A stretch of DNA of 64,000 nt, from assembly GCA_943737045.1 (NCBI GenBank), contig CALSFV010000347.1:186001-250000 (forward strand), read 5' to 3'. The stretch comes from Parapristionchus giblindavisi (lineage: Eukaryota; Nematoda; Chromadorea; Rhabditida; Diplogasteridae). The notes under the pieces are model-generated. The model saw only the letters and a list, made by a program, of their open reading frames with translations. It searched no databases and was not told the origin of the DNA. The stretch's first letter is position 1; each line of letters opens with the position of its first letter. Below, piece by piece: positions 45,817 through 57,919 of this stretch. A program made the position numbers and the translations under genes.

Positions 45817-48800
45817 TTAATCGTCCTTCTTTGTCGTTGTAAGACCACGCTTGATAGCCATCTTCTCATTCACTTCTTCGGTAATTCTGTGGAAGACAGC
45901 GATCATCTTCTCACGAACTTCATCAGCCAGAGCAGGGACGTCATCCATCGTTAACTATATTCAGGATTATTGATTTATTAAATTATTGACTGATCGTAAG
46001 AGATAAATATTGATTGATCGATCTACCAAGAGATTACAAATCGTTTGTTTGTAGCCAAAGTACTGGGCGAATAATTTGTCAGCTTGATGATCCAAAAAAA
46101 AAGTTCAAAGAACAACCACTATCTATCGCTCTATTCATAAAGTAAAACTCATTTCAGATTCGATAGCTAAATAAAATGACAAATATGTATAAAGATATAC
46201 GTACTCCTTTAGTAGGAATAGGATCCATGATCTCAATGATAATCTCTCCATCACTGTCAAAGTAACGTTCGGTATTAGAGTAGAAACACTTGAATGACGA
46301 AGCGACCACTGGTACGATTGGGATCTGGGCCTGAATATCGATTCATTATTAAAACTATCGATTACGGTAGGCTACTTGTTAAAAATAGTCAGTTTATGGA
46401 CAATACCATAGCCGCTTCATAGTTACGATAGTTGAATAGTCAATTCACGATCGGGAAGTATTGTGTAACTACCGTATACCTGGACAGCGATATTGAATGC
46501 GCCCTTCTTGAATGGCAACATGTCGTCGGTGGTGCGATTACGTGTGCCCTCGGGGAAGACCCACAACTGAAAATTAGTGATTATCGTAAATTATTGATTA
46601 ATTGAAAATTAACCGCTGATATTAAAGTTATTAATAACTGTATTTAAGTTACAGAAAAAAGTACGCTAAAGAAATACAGAATGAATGCATTAGGGGCACG
46701 TAAAATACAATACCACCTCTGGTACTTCGAAACTTACTTAAATCGACTTAAATTACGTCACCGACTAGAAGTAGACTTTAAGTCTACTTCAAGTTGAAGA
46801 ACATTTGACGAAATGCAGTACAGTAAACCGCACAACTCATGTATTTGACACTACGACAGCTACTGTGTGTTGGATACTCAAGAGGAGGACGAAGCAACAA
46901 AAAAATAAAGAAGCGATGTATTGAAAAGAGAGTGAAACATGAAATCACAGAGTAAACCACGATGTTTAGTGTGTCTTCGAACTCTTTCGAAACCAATGTA
47001 GAATTATACTAATAATAACACATTATCACAATAACATCATCATATTGCACGGGGCAATACAAACTAGTAAGTAGCCTAACACCAGTAGGCGACTACATAT
47101 TATTTGCATAAATAATTTAATTAACATAAATAATATTTACCCTGAGATTCTTCTTGGTCAGAGCATCGGTGCACTGTTCAACTGCCTTCATTGCCCTCTC
47201 ACGATTGAAACGATCAACGAAGATAACGCTACACTGAAATCAATCAATCAGTATATCGAGTTTTACCATTTATTGATTTTCCCACTAAAATGACAATGTG
47301 ACTAGTGAAAGATCACAGTAATTTTCAGGAAAACTTGATCACCATGATCATGTTCACGTCGACAGACTATTAGATACATCAATAAAACTAATCATACATT
47401 TTCATATCCTCAGTGTGAGGATTGACCCACTATATACGCTCATTTTCAGGGTCGACCCACTATATAAAGCTCATGTTATATGTGAAAGATTACAATTTGA
47501 CCGAGAAATAACGATTTTTCTAAATCGACCCACTATATAAAAATAATTCGGTGAGGGCACCGAAAATGTATGAACTACAGTATCCCCAGACATACCAGCC
47601 AGGATGTGATATTGAAGAGCGGAATGTACATGAGTGATCGTTTCATCATTACCGTACCACGAGGAGGAAAGGCGTGAGCCATCACCAGTGTGTCGATAGC
47701 CGACTACAATACGGATTACGATATATTACTGAGGTTACGGTAAATTATACATTATTTGGAGTACTGTGAAATATTACGGTAGACCGCTACGATTACGGTA
47801 CATTGTTGGGAATACGATATTTACACGACAGTATACCTACTTGATGATTGCAAACTGTAACACATGGTGTAGTTATCTGGGAGTACACCCTATCGTAGCC
47901 ACGAGCTTCCACCTACAATGTTGAATATAAAATAATACTAGTAATAGAAAGATTTATCATCTTCGATTATTTTTCATTGGCACAGAGGTACAGGTAATGG
48001 GGATTTTCAATCTTACTCAACCACTTTTTACAACATATTTTGGAGGAAATTACATTTTATGGTAAAACTGTGCACATGACTTGTCCTGCATCACAAGTTC
48101 AATGAACATCTTTATTGGCATCAATCAATCAATATATTCATGTACCGTAACAACTCACATTGATTCCAGTCCATACCGCGAGCCATCTCAATGTAAAAAG
48201 AACCACTGCCGATGCCTAAAATATCGTATTCGATAAATCAATCGATAACTACAGTAATAGTAATCACCGTAAAAAGTGGATCGATAAAATCAATAAACAT
48301 ACATGTCCAAAGAATGAGAATGGAATACAGGTGATCATGCATATCATTGAATCGAGGAAGACTGTCAGATAGAAGAGAGTGGCACGAATGTAGTATCTAC
48401 AATATATCGATCAATATACCTATCAATAATCAATAGATCATTCAAGAACTAAATGACACAACTGATTTTCCTTATATCGTGACTATATCTTTCAAATGAA
48501 TAAACTACTTTATGCTGACCATCAATCAATAACTACTCTTTTGTAACTATTACGTACATTTGCACACATCACAGTTATCATTGTTGATTCTTGATCATTC
48601 ATATTATCAATACTATCAGCACACGTGTCTCATACATAGTAATTGTATTGTCATTCATCGACTTTGGACCTGAGTTTATCGCAGGAAATACTCGAAATAG
48701 ATACAATCTAGCATACTGTATCGGTGTAATCAGATGGCGCATTTTCCGTATTTGGTGTAGACGATATAATTTTATTTAATAAAGATGGAGTACGTGCTCA

Positions 48801-50108
48801 ATCTATTTTGCTTGACAGAAGACATGAGTTGACAGGAGCTAATTGTAAGTACAGTCCACACCCTTCGAATACCACAGTACAATTCTGCAAGATAATTGCA
48901 GTGCTTAATAGTACGAAAACTGCATTTTCTCGATTTTTTGGACGGAGGACAGGGAAGAAGTAACTTCCCGTTCAATACACATTGTATCTCGCTTATTTCA
49001 TTCTACTTCTTTCACTAATCACGAGTAGGCACATTTTTCCTGTCTATGCATCTTTCACCCATGGTTCCATCTCTATACTTTACCCTCATACAAGCAACGA
49101 CTGACACACTTCGTCCGATCAAAGTATACAGTGTGTGTGCCATGTGAGGAGAGATGCATACTACTCCCTATACTACTTTAGCTATATATAATGTAGTAGT
49201 TACGTGCAAAGCCTAGAAACGTACAAACAATGGGTTCAATGTGTTGCCCATGATCAAAACAATGAAGGCAAACATCAACACATCTACGATAAACAGCTTT
49301 GAGGGTCATTGTCAATTGTAACCCATGGAAATGAACTGTGGTCACTCCGTCAAGGATCTCGACTATACTCTATATCCATACATGAAATCATATGACAACT
49401 AGACGGTTCAGCACGAAGTATAATAGATTCATGGCCAGACGAGTTCAAGGACATGAACGGTCTCAGATCTTCGGCATACATAAGGAATTTAAATTTTTTA
49501 CGATTTGCCTCCGATGAGCCCTCCATTCATATAAATATGATTAAAACAAATAAGAATTGCAACCTTTCATTCCCATTTAAAAATATAAATCGTGTTACCC
49601 TAACAGTGATGAGTGAGAAGTTTAACTGATCAGTAATGTTCCCCTGGTCAGCGATGTAAACAAAGAACCACGTTTCATTCTATCATACAATACGAATACA
49701 CTAAACACCATACAAAGTTTATCACCAACACTGTTTGATCTCTCTCTCGACTATCTATCTATCACAGATAAAAATGGCTTGGGGACAGAGAAATAGTCTT
49801 TCCTTGTTTCAAACAGTACTTCAACTACAGCCCAAGTATGCTCTATCAACGATTTTGAATAAAAATACAATCTTATACACATTTGGTTCAATTCAATTCT
49901 AAATGTAACAAACAGCTTGCCTAGTATAAGCATTTATCTTTAAATATACTCTACAAAAAGTACAGATATTAACTATCCATTGCTCATATATTACATTGAT
50001 TCTAAATCTAAAAAGTGCATACCTAGCAGTTCTATTGACAGCATAGACGACGATGAGTAGTCCGAGTAATGCCAATGCCACATTGGCACATTGACACTCG
50101 AATATCAT
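45817..50108 (-). CDS. 1-acyl-sn-glycerol-3-phosphate acyltransferase
   Basis: The enzyme converts lysophosphatidic acid to phosphatidic acid at the ER membrane, an early step of phospholipid and triglyceride synthesis. Nine exons fit in phase: 50108-50023, 48396-48303, 48215-48159, 47912-47841, 47703-47596, 47233-47141, 46566-46480, 46330-46205, 45954-45817, giving 286 residues, the usual size of AGPAT1/2 (C. elegans acl-1/acl-2 type). Acyltransferase motif I NHQSAID (the H-x4-D pair, about residues 102-107) spans an exon join. Motif II is IFVDRFNR (about 143-150), motif [12 protein letters not shown] (about 173-181) and motif IV QIPIVPV (about 202-208). The N-terminus has hydrophobic spans ([31 protein letters not shown]). 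The start codon directly follows ATATCTAG, possibly a trans-splice acceptor. Confidence 0.9.
47391..47567. mobile_element. CATACATTTTC-family MITE in AGPAT intron
   Basis: CATACATTTTCATATCCTCA at the left pairs with GAGGGCACCGAAAATGTATG at the right. Internal GACCCACTATATA(A/C) words recur three times. The flanks give no clean 8-bp duplication. Related to 35815-36000 and 55466-55694. Confidence 0.7.
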
Positions 50109-52047
50109 CTAGATATACAAAAATAAGTATAAATACAGGCTAAAATAAATAAATGATGCAGAAATATGAATTTGGATACGTTTAGCACGATGATATGGTG
50201 AAAAGGGAGAGGGAGAGAATAAGGAGAGGTAGAGAGGTTAATGTGGAAGATACGAATGAATATAGATAGATTGACAGTCTTTTGGAGATAGCAGAGAGGG
50301 TTATGGGTACAAAAAAGAATAGATAAACGCTTTTCGTAGGAAGTGGGAAGAGGTTACACATCACAGAGACTCAATTCGAGTAGGAGATAGAGAGAAAGGT
50401 AGAGGCAGAGGGAGATGTAGAAGGAGAGGTAGAGATAGAGGCAGAGGTAGAGGTAGAGGTAGAGGTAGAGGTGGAGGTAGAGGTAGAGGTATATGGAGAG
50501 GTAGAGGTATAGGGAGAGGTAGAGGTGGAAAGGTAGAGAGGTAGAGAGGTAGAGGTAGAGGTAGAGAGAAAGGTAGAGGTAGAGATGGAGATGGAAGCTT
50601 AGATCGAACGAGTGAATGAACAAAGTTCTATCTCGCGTGATCTGCCTTGGAGAAGGAGAGGAGAGGTAAACGTGCACTATACGTGTAGTTTGTAGTCATG
50701 AAGTAGTAAAGACGTCAAACACGGAAGAAATCAACATGTTTCTCAGATTCCAAATGATTTCAAAGTATAAGACGGACAACCAAAAAGACCGCGACAGTAA
50801 AAATAAAAGATGTATGGAATATTGTAAAGACTTTATTTACGCTTAGCTTTGCTCTTTTTTCAATGTTTCTGTACAATGAATGCATGAGAGCGGTTTTACT
50901 GATCGAGATAGTCATTAAATGGAGTAGTGCGGATCCTAAGCCCCACAATCAGCTTAAACCTGACTTTTACGGACAAGGTTCCAAAAGATATTCAAGAACG
51001 TGAAGGAGAGGTCATAAACTGATTCAAATGAATGAATGGGATGAATAGAAGAATTGAAGAAAACACAGGCAAATGATAGTTAGAACTCGATGAACTTTAA
51101 CGCGAAATTGGAAAACAATGTTGAATGTACGCAAGACACGAGGATGATGATATTGGATCGATAGGTCATGACCTCTCAATCTATAAGATGATTGATAGAT
51201 CACGTGAACACTGATAGATACAACGAAAGAACGGAGCCGACTCGAGTGTAAAATCCGCTGCCGACTCGAGTCTCTGACCAACAAAACATGTATTGAAGAT
51301 GCACTGCGGATTAGCAGCCAGTGCAAAAGACCAGCAAATAGTGAAACGATTTGAATCACAATTTGAGAGCCGGTAAGCACGGCACCCGGGTCACAGTATT
51401 CTGGTCCAAGCCATTTTTCTTCCAAAGCAAGACAAAGGAGAGACCATTGTATTCGAGAGAGTTTGTATGTTGAGCGGTCGTTCTTGCTTTGAAAGTCATG
51501 AGAACGCTGTGGGGTCAACCACGCTAAAAAATCAAAAAAATGATTACAAACAGTCACCCTACAAAATTTCAGTGCTTTCACAGGCGACCAGTTCGAAATT
51601 TGAATCACGCGCATTTTAAAGGGTAAATCGAAAACGCGTTTCGATACAGTCCGGCTATGAGAGAGATAAGGTGATATTTTTCTCTCGATTTGTTCAGTTC
51701 ACTATGTCATTATCATTACTAAACAACAAACTACAAATATTTTTAAGCTAAATGAAAATTCGTTTTTATGATAAATATAACGGATAATGTTGTTATAAAT
51801 ATTATGATGATAACTATGATTTTCATCTCGACGGTTTTACGAAAATAAAAGCGCATTACGATTTCGTATTAAAACGTTCCTGACCTACAGAGATTACGAA
51901 CTGATTGTTTCTATCTTTTCCCTCTCTCTTTTCTCTACACTCTCTCAATCTTTTTCCAACTTCCAGCTGTACCAACGTTTTCAAGCCACTTTTGCTATTT
52001 CTATGCCCTTATATTTCCCAAATCTTGCTAATATTATTCTTCTTCAG
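50109..52047. other. Divergent intergenic region, AGPAT and YIF1
   Basis: This contains the two 5' regions. A GAGGTA/GAGATA polypurine tract lies at about 50385-50600. A 196-codon minus-strand frame at 51024-51614 is more GC rich than its surroundings and includes LALEEKWLGPEYCDPGA. I do not recognise it and see no exon partners, so I leave it uncalled. Confidence 0.4.
50385..50600 (-). repeat. (GAGGTA)n polypurine simple repeat
   Basis: GAGGTAGAGGTAGAGGTAGA-type units are repeated with small variants over about 200 bases. On the minus strand this gives an artificial LYLYLSLYLY frame with no sign of being a gene. Confidence 0.85.
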
Positions 52048-55000
52048 ATGGCTCAAGGGTGGGACAATTCGTGGGACGCCCAAAATCAATGGGCAGCTCC
52101 CCAGGACCAGAATCAATACGGCAATCAGTACGGAGACGCGTATGGAGCACCTCAGCCTCCTCAGCAGCAATCACAGCAACCACAATATCCTTATGGACAA
52201 CCGTGAGTCCAGAATCTTTTCATTTCGGCATTCATTAGTTGTTAACTAAATTAATATTTATTACCTTTATTCTGTTTGAAATGATTCCTTTGAAACTTGC
52301 GGAACGAAAGTGTTATAAATAAATAGATTTTATATTATCGCTGAGTAAGCATTTCTTTGTTTCAATATGATTTATCGTCCCACTTCTTACAGTTCGGCTG
52401 ATCCATATGGTGGTCAACAGTATGGATTTCCTCAAGGAGCAGGTCAATTCATGGCTGATCCCATGTTCAAGGCTGCTCAACAGTTCGGAGGACAATTTGC
52501 AGAACAACAGAAGGAGAAGGTTTGGTGCTATCATATTTATACCTTTGCAAAAGTTGATCATGCATTTACTTGATTTGAGTGTTTTGAGTTCATACTAATG
52601 TTAGTATATGTAATGGGGGAAGATGTTTCTGAAACAGAAATGCTTTTGATCAATTCTCAATACTGTAAACTCAATAATCAACTCAAAACCATTAATTTAT
52701 ATCAAGGCCTATTATATCATCCGCCCACATCCCTTATGCAAATCCATTTCATTCAGTACCGACACATTTTTGAAATATTTATGTATCGTTACCATTATTT
52801 TTCTCGTTTCGTGCATATTCACGTTGATAAAATATATATAATAATTATAATATCAATACTAATACTCAATACTTTATTCCTTAATATCGATGATAATTGA
52901 TCATTTGTATTTCAGATCGTCAAATATCTGAATCCATTCCAACTCAAATACTACTTCTCCGTTGATAATACATATGTGGGAAAGAAGCTCGGACTCCTCC
53001 TATTTCCGTTCTTCCATACCGTATGTTCATCGTGTTATCGATTATTTGAAATAAGATGCTCTATATTGTTATCAAATAAGCTGATTTGATTATCGATTTA
53101 TTAGACGAATTGATTGATTGTGCGTCAATCAATATTATTGTATCTTTGAAAACAACATCGCTGTCTTTATTTCAAATATCGCCCTTCATATCTTTTAAAG
53201 TGTATAGTATGCATACTAGCTGCCCTTACTTTGTTTGTTTTACCAAATAATCAATATATTAATATTACCAGGATTGGGCTCCTAAATACTCTTCTGATTC
53301 GGCTCCAGTATCTGCGAGAGATGACATCAATGCACCCGATCTCTACATCCCTCTCATGGCATTCCTCACTTATGTACTCGTATCTGGATTCGTGCTAGGA
53401 ACACAATCAAGGTATACTGTAGAAGTATTGATTGATTGATTATGATCAATAAATTACGGTAGTTATGGAGGTTATGGTTGGATAGCTAGAAATGGGCTAA
53501 TGGGTATATCAGCGTGTTATATAATATAATAATATAATATTTATTTCCTTATGCGATACATTAAAACAGATGAAAGAAATTTGATAGATGGAGAATAAAT
53601 ATATTAATAAGGGAATGCTTATAGCTGCAATAACTAGATCACAGCATTGGGGGTTGGGGGGGGTATGGAAATTTTTATTGGGTTTTAAAGGGGGGACTCA
53701 ACCATGACACCATGATCCCTCTCTTTGACGATTATTCGGTGCAATATGGTACAAGTGAACAGGTGATTGCAATGTGCAGTGCATAATTAGAGTGAGCGAG
53801 GATCAGACATGGTCTATGGTTATCCCATGGGATAGACCCACCCGCAAAAATTTGCCTTTCATGGGTACCCACCCGCAAAATTGGACCTTAAATTGACGAT
53901 TTTCTTGAAATTTTCACGATTTTGGGGTACCCACATGCAGTTTTATCTCAAAATCGGGTTACCCACACGCGTTTTTGACCCAAAATCTAGGTACCCACAC
54001 GCATTTGAAGGGTCTGGGATATTGATAGACCATCACTGGCGAGGATGCTTGTGTTGCACGGAGGCTTATGACCGGGTGGAGGAGGCTGTGATAAAGATCG
54101 TCATTGAGAAAGTCGAGGACCAAGGGTCGGAAGGGAGTTCATGAAGACAATTACTAAGGTGTAATGGTAGGACCTACTGAGAATGAGATGTGAAAGAATA
54201 AATAAATAAAAAGCAACGAAATAAGATAACTAATAACTAGCGAAGAGTGGGGCGTAGAGAGATATGGAGAGAGTACAAAGAGGTAGAGATGAGAAGAAGA
54301 GAAGAGAAAAGTGCAAAAAATAAACAAAAAAGGATCTCTCACAAGCTTTTTTTTAATTCATGTTTTATATATAAAGGCTTACAAAAATTATGTTAAAAGT
54401 GCACTCTCGCTTGAGCTGAAAAACAATGATCACTTATTGGTTTTAATAATGATAGATGCATTGACATCTATGTTGTGAAACCCGAACTTTACAGGTGATT
54501 ACACAGATCACAGTTTCTAGTTTATTGATCATATATCGATTGAATCTTGATCTATTACAGATTCTCTCCTGAGATTCTCGGTATCCTCACTTCAAATGCA
54601 CTCGTCCTAACACTTATTGAGAACGTCATCATTAATATTGCAAAGTGAGTGCTCATTTATGATCTGTTCATAAGTTTCGAAAAGAAGTTCAGAGAAAACT
54701 CTCCTCTTTTCACACATACTCTCGCCACTTTTTAAAAGGACATTAAAGAACACTGGGGGATCATCTCTATCATCGCCTCACTTCATTTACTTTTTATAAA
54801 TATTTATTTAATTCTATTTATTTTTTTCTCTGTAGACAAGATGGCGCATAGTAGTGTATTTATAAATTAAATAAATAAATAAAAGATAGTAATAATGTTG
54901 ATTGTAGATTCGTGATGAACATTTCGGCCTCACTCTCCATGTGGCACTCTCTCGCTTATTCCACATACAAATTTGTCGGGTACGATATATTGTTTACTAG

Positions 55001-56576
55001 GGGTAATCATAATTATATGAAATTTGTGGGAATTCGGCTAATCATACGTGGGCGGGCATTGTCGCTGGAAATGAAAATCGGGGTGTCGGAAGCAAAAAAT
55101 GGAGCATTTATAAGTCATTTTGAGTGATTTTTTTTTTGGAAAATCGGGGAGTCGGGTGCCAAAAATCGGGGGTGTATGGCCGCTAGCGGCAGTGGTGTCC
55201 ACGTATGCGGCTAATAATGGTTTCTTCAGGCTACCGAAATATAACGAAATCAATAATAAAAGTCTGACTAAAATCAAAGGCGAAGCCGAGAAAGATTTTG
55301 TTGGTAGAGTTGTCTTTACCACGAAGCAAAATACCTTGTCTGCAAGCGTTGCGTAGTGGATATGGCGTCTTCATTTCGGGCAGACTTTTATTTTTGATCT
55401 AAGTAACCCGAAGATACCCTCATTAGTCGATTTCTCGTATCTCATCCTTTTATGACAACTATTGTCATACATTTTCTAGCACCCACATTGTGAGTGAGCA
55501 CTTTTTGTCGATGCGGTCAGTTTTAAAACTCGAGACCCATCTAGGAATATGCGGGAGATCGAGATTAGTAAGAATCACCTAAGATCGGGTCAGTTTCGAG
55601 TACTTGAGATGTAGATCGGGTCAGTTTTGTTCTAATTTCGGGTCAGTTTATAATCCGCAAAAACAACTGATTGTGAGTGGGGCGAAAATGTATGACTATT
55701 GTTAGTTCGAATATCAATTTGCGATAATATCAAAGATTCGATAATTATCTGTTTCATCTACATAGTGTGAGACATGAAAGTGACTGGTGATTAGACATTT
55801 TAAGTCATGCATAATTGAAGCACGATTTACATACTCTAGGTGGTACTGTAATTAGGATGCGCTACTTATTCAATGTACCTGATGAAACACGATTGGTTTT
55901 CCTGAATGCTTATCAGAGTTAGCTAGGTTTTGAAACCCGTAAACGACAGGTAACTGTCTCCAAGAATTTATGAATGAAATTGGTTCTCATTGACAGTTAC
56001 TCTTTGTTTTCTTTGATTCATACGAACCATGTGATTAATAATAATAATAATAATATTTATGCGTTTTACAAGAAAACACGGTACAGAAGAGATAAATAAA
56101 TTAAATTATATCCATAGGTGGGCACGCTGGGGGAAAGGCTGTGCGCATGGCTATTTTTTGACGAATTGGACTGGAAATTGTCCGATTTTCGCGAGCCAAG
56201 GCTATGCGCAAGTCCCCCATGGGAAGGAAAGGCTGTGCGCAAAAAATATTCGTTTTCACGCGCCCACCTATGATTATATCGAATGATTGATGATGGACAT
56301 ATGACAAAACTATGAAACGTGAACATTGAAGAAAGTGCAATGTGCAGATGAGATAAGGCAAATATTATTCTTGTCAATTTTGCTCAGGGAAACTGAAAGT
56401 AATCCGGTTTTTCGGTTGCACTAGGAGCCTTGCCGCCCTAGGAAAGAAGCTATTATGTCTGTAATGAAATTGTGAGCCTGGGTTGTTGAAATTGAGACCA
56501 TTATGGGTGATATAAGGGCGAAAGTAGTGAGGTTTCATATTTGAGATCCTATATTTACCTCTAATAATAATAATAA

Positions 56577-56607
<31 letters not shown>

Positions 56608-57919
56608 AAATTGATTTTTATTCCAGTATGACCCTGTGTCTTCTCGCCTTCATCTTCGGTGGAAAGACAGTGTACTACTTCGTACTTGGATACACCTCGC
56701 TCGCTCTCGTGTTCTTCCTGGTATGAATATTATTAGTTTTTAATATTCCCGGGTTATTCCGTGGGATAGACCTACCCAATAATGTTTGAATTTTGTGACT
56801 AACCACGCGCAAAATTAGACCAAAAATTGAATATTTTCATTGTAATTTCATTACTTTTCGGGTATCCATCCATAATTTTGCCTTAAAATGAGTGTGCTCA
56901 CACGCGCTTGAAGCGTCGGGTGATATTCGCAGACCATTACTCTTCTGGATCATACATGGGCGCCGACATGGGGGTGCCCCCTGTAAAATTAGGGATTTTC
57001 GAACATTTGTGGAATGCCCCCTGTAAAAATTGACGTTTATGTGAAATTTTTGATGAAAAACGTGAAAGCCCCCTGTAAAATTAATCATTTTTCGTTCGAA
57101 TGCCCCCTGTAGAATCGAGCTCCAGGTACCCCGCCCATATATGTTCTGGATTAATACCCTTTCTATCAATCAATAAATCAATATATCGATTTTCTCAGTT
57201 GCGAACAGTCGCCAACTTCTTCTTCGATGCCCATTACACACCAGATGGTAGAAGACGAAAGGGCTTCCTCATCCTCTTCATTCTCATCACCCAACCACTT
57301 ATCATGTGGTGGTTATCCAGGTATACGGTAGATTGATCTTTGACTTCTTGATGAGTCAGAGTTGTAGATTCGTCGTTGTTGACAATGTTGTCAGTATTGT
57401 GGAGAAGTACGGTAAGAGTACAGAGAAGTATTGATTGATTGAGAGTGACCAAACATAACAAAGTCTTCTTCAATGCATGTTTTGTTTTCTTCGTGAGATC
57501 AGCTGTCTGAATATTGATTGATTTTGTAACTAAACTTGTTGAAGTCTGTGCAAGGAGTGACGATGCTATTATTTACGGTTACAAAATTGAATTTATCTTT
57601 CCGTTTGTTTTCAGTGGCGTGACGAACTTTGACTACAAACAGTACGAGTTCGCCTCTAAAGCTATCAACAAATTGGGCATCAAGGCAGGAGGTGAGTACT
57701 TTATTTAATTCATTTAAATTCATATGCACTTATTTTGTGTTGAATTGGAGTTTTGTGAGCTGAAATGCCAAAGATATTTCCTTGATTGTGTTCTAATCAA
57801 TCAATATCGATTGAATCGATGAATACAGTACCCTACCGTAATCATACATCCTTTCAGACGTCCCAATGACCGGCGATGGTGACATTGACTACGAGGCTCT
57901 CCTCAAATTGCCCAAATAG
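52048..57919 (+). CDS. YIF1: YIF1, Yip1-interacting factor
   Basis: YIF1 is a membrane protein of the ER-Golgi cycle that pairs with YIP1/YIPF proteins and Rab GTPases in COPII traffic. Ten exons fit in phase: 52048-52202, 52393-52519, 52916-53020, 53272-53411, 54561-54644, 54908-54979, 56627-56720, 57199-57320, 57615-57691, 57858-57919, giving 345 residues. The N-terminal 75 residues are Gln/Pro/Tyr/Gly rich (DNQNQ-type, cytosolic). The YIF1 core starts near [16 protein letters not shown], then [17 protein letters not shown] and [12 protein letters not shown]. Predicted spans are [62 protein letters not shown] and [17 protein letters not shown]. All phases agree and no damage is seen. TTCTTCAG sits directly before the ATG. 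Introns carry several MITEs. Confidence 0.92.
53815..54038. mobile_element. Repeat element with ACCCACACGC words, YIF1 intron
   Basis: TGGTCTATGGTTATCCCATG at the left faces GGGATATTGATAGACCA at the right. Inside, ACCCAC(C/A)CGCAAAA-like words recur four to five times. A diverged copy lies at 56750-56940. It is probably a non-autonomous DNA element. No target duplication was identified. Confidence 0.6.
55466..55694. mobile_element. hAT-like MITE, CATACATTTTC family (229 bp)
   Basis: CATACATTTTCTAGCACCCAC at the left and GTGGGGCGAAAATGTATG at the right are inverted, flanked by a perfect 8-bp duplication ACTATTGT (55458-55465 and 55695-55702). Inside, CGGGTCAGTTT-like words recur four times. 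It lies in a YIF1 intron. Confidence 0.85.
56113..56272. mobile_element. hAT-like MITE, CATAGGTGGGC family, copy B (160 bp)
   Basis: The ends CATAGGTGGGCACG and CACGCGCCCACCTATG are inverted, and an 8-bp duplication ATTATATC is perfect (56105-56112 and 56273-56280). Inside, GGCTGTGCGCA words recur. The same family as 40671-40862, in a YIF1 intron. Confidence 0.88.
56750..56940. mobile_element. Diverged second copy of the ACCCACACGC element
   Basis: GGGTTATTCCGTGGGATAGAC and the right part (CACACGCGCTTGAAG, then GATATTCGCAGACCATTA) match 53815-54038 in order and orientation with many differences. It abuts the MITE at 56951. Confidence 0.6.
56951..57143. mobile_element. hAT-like MITE, CATACATGGGCG family (193 bp)
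   Basis: The ends CATACATGGGCG and CGCCCATATATG are inverted with one difference, and an 8-bp duplication TTCTGGAT is perfect (56943-56950 and 57144-57151). Inside, GCCCCCTGTAAAATT recurs four times at roughly 40-base spacing. It lies in a YIF1 intron 55 bases before the exon at 57199. Confidence 0.88.

Noticed and set aside
50354..50677. 107-codon Leu/Tyr-rich membrane protein
   Set aside because: It is the translation of the (GAGGTA)n simple repeat.
51024..51614. 196-codon minus-strand ORF as a gene
   Set aside because: No recognised domain, no partner exons and no signals. Kept only as a remark in the intergenic entry.
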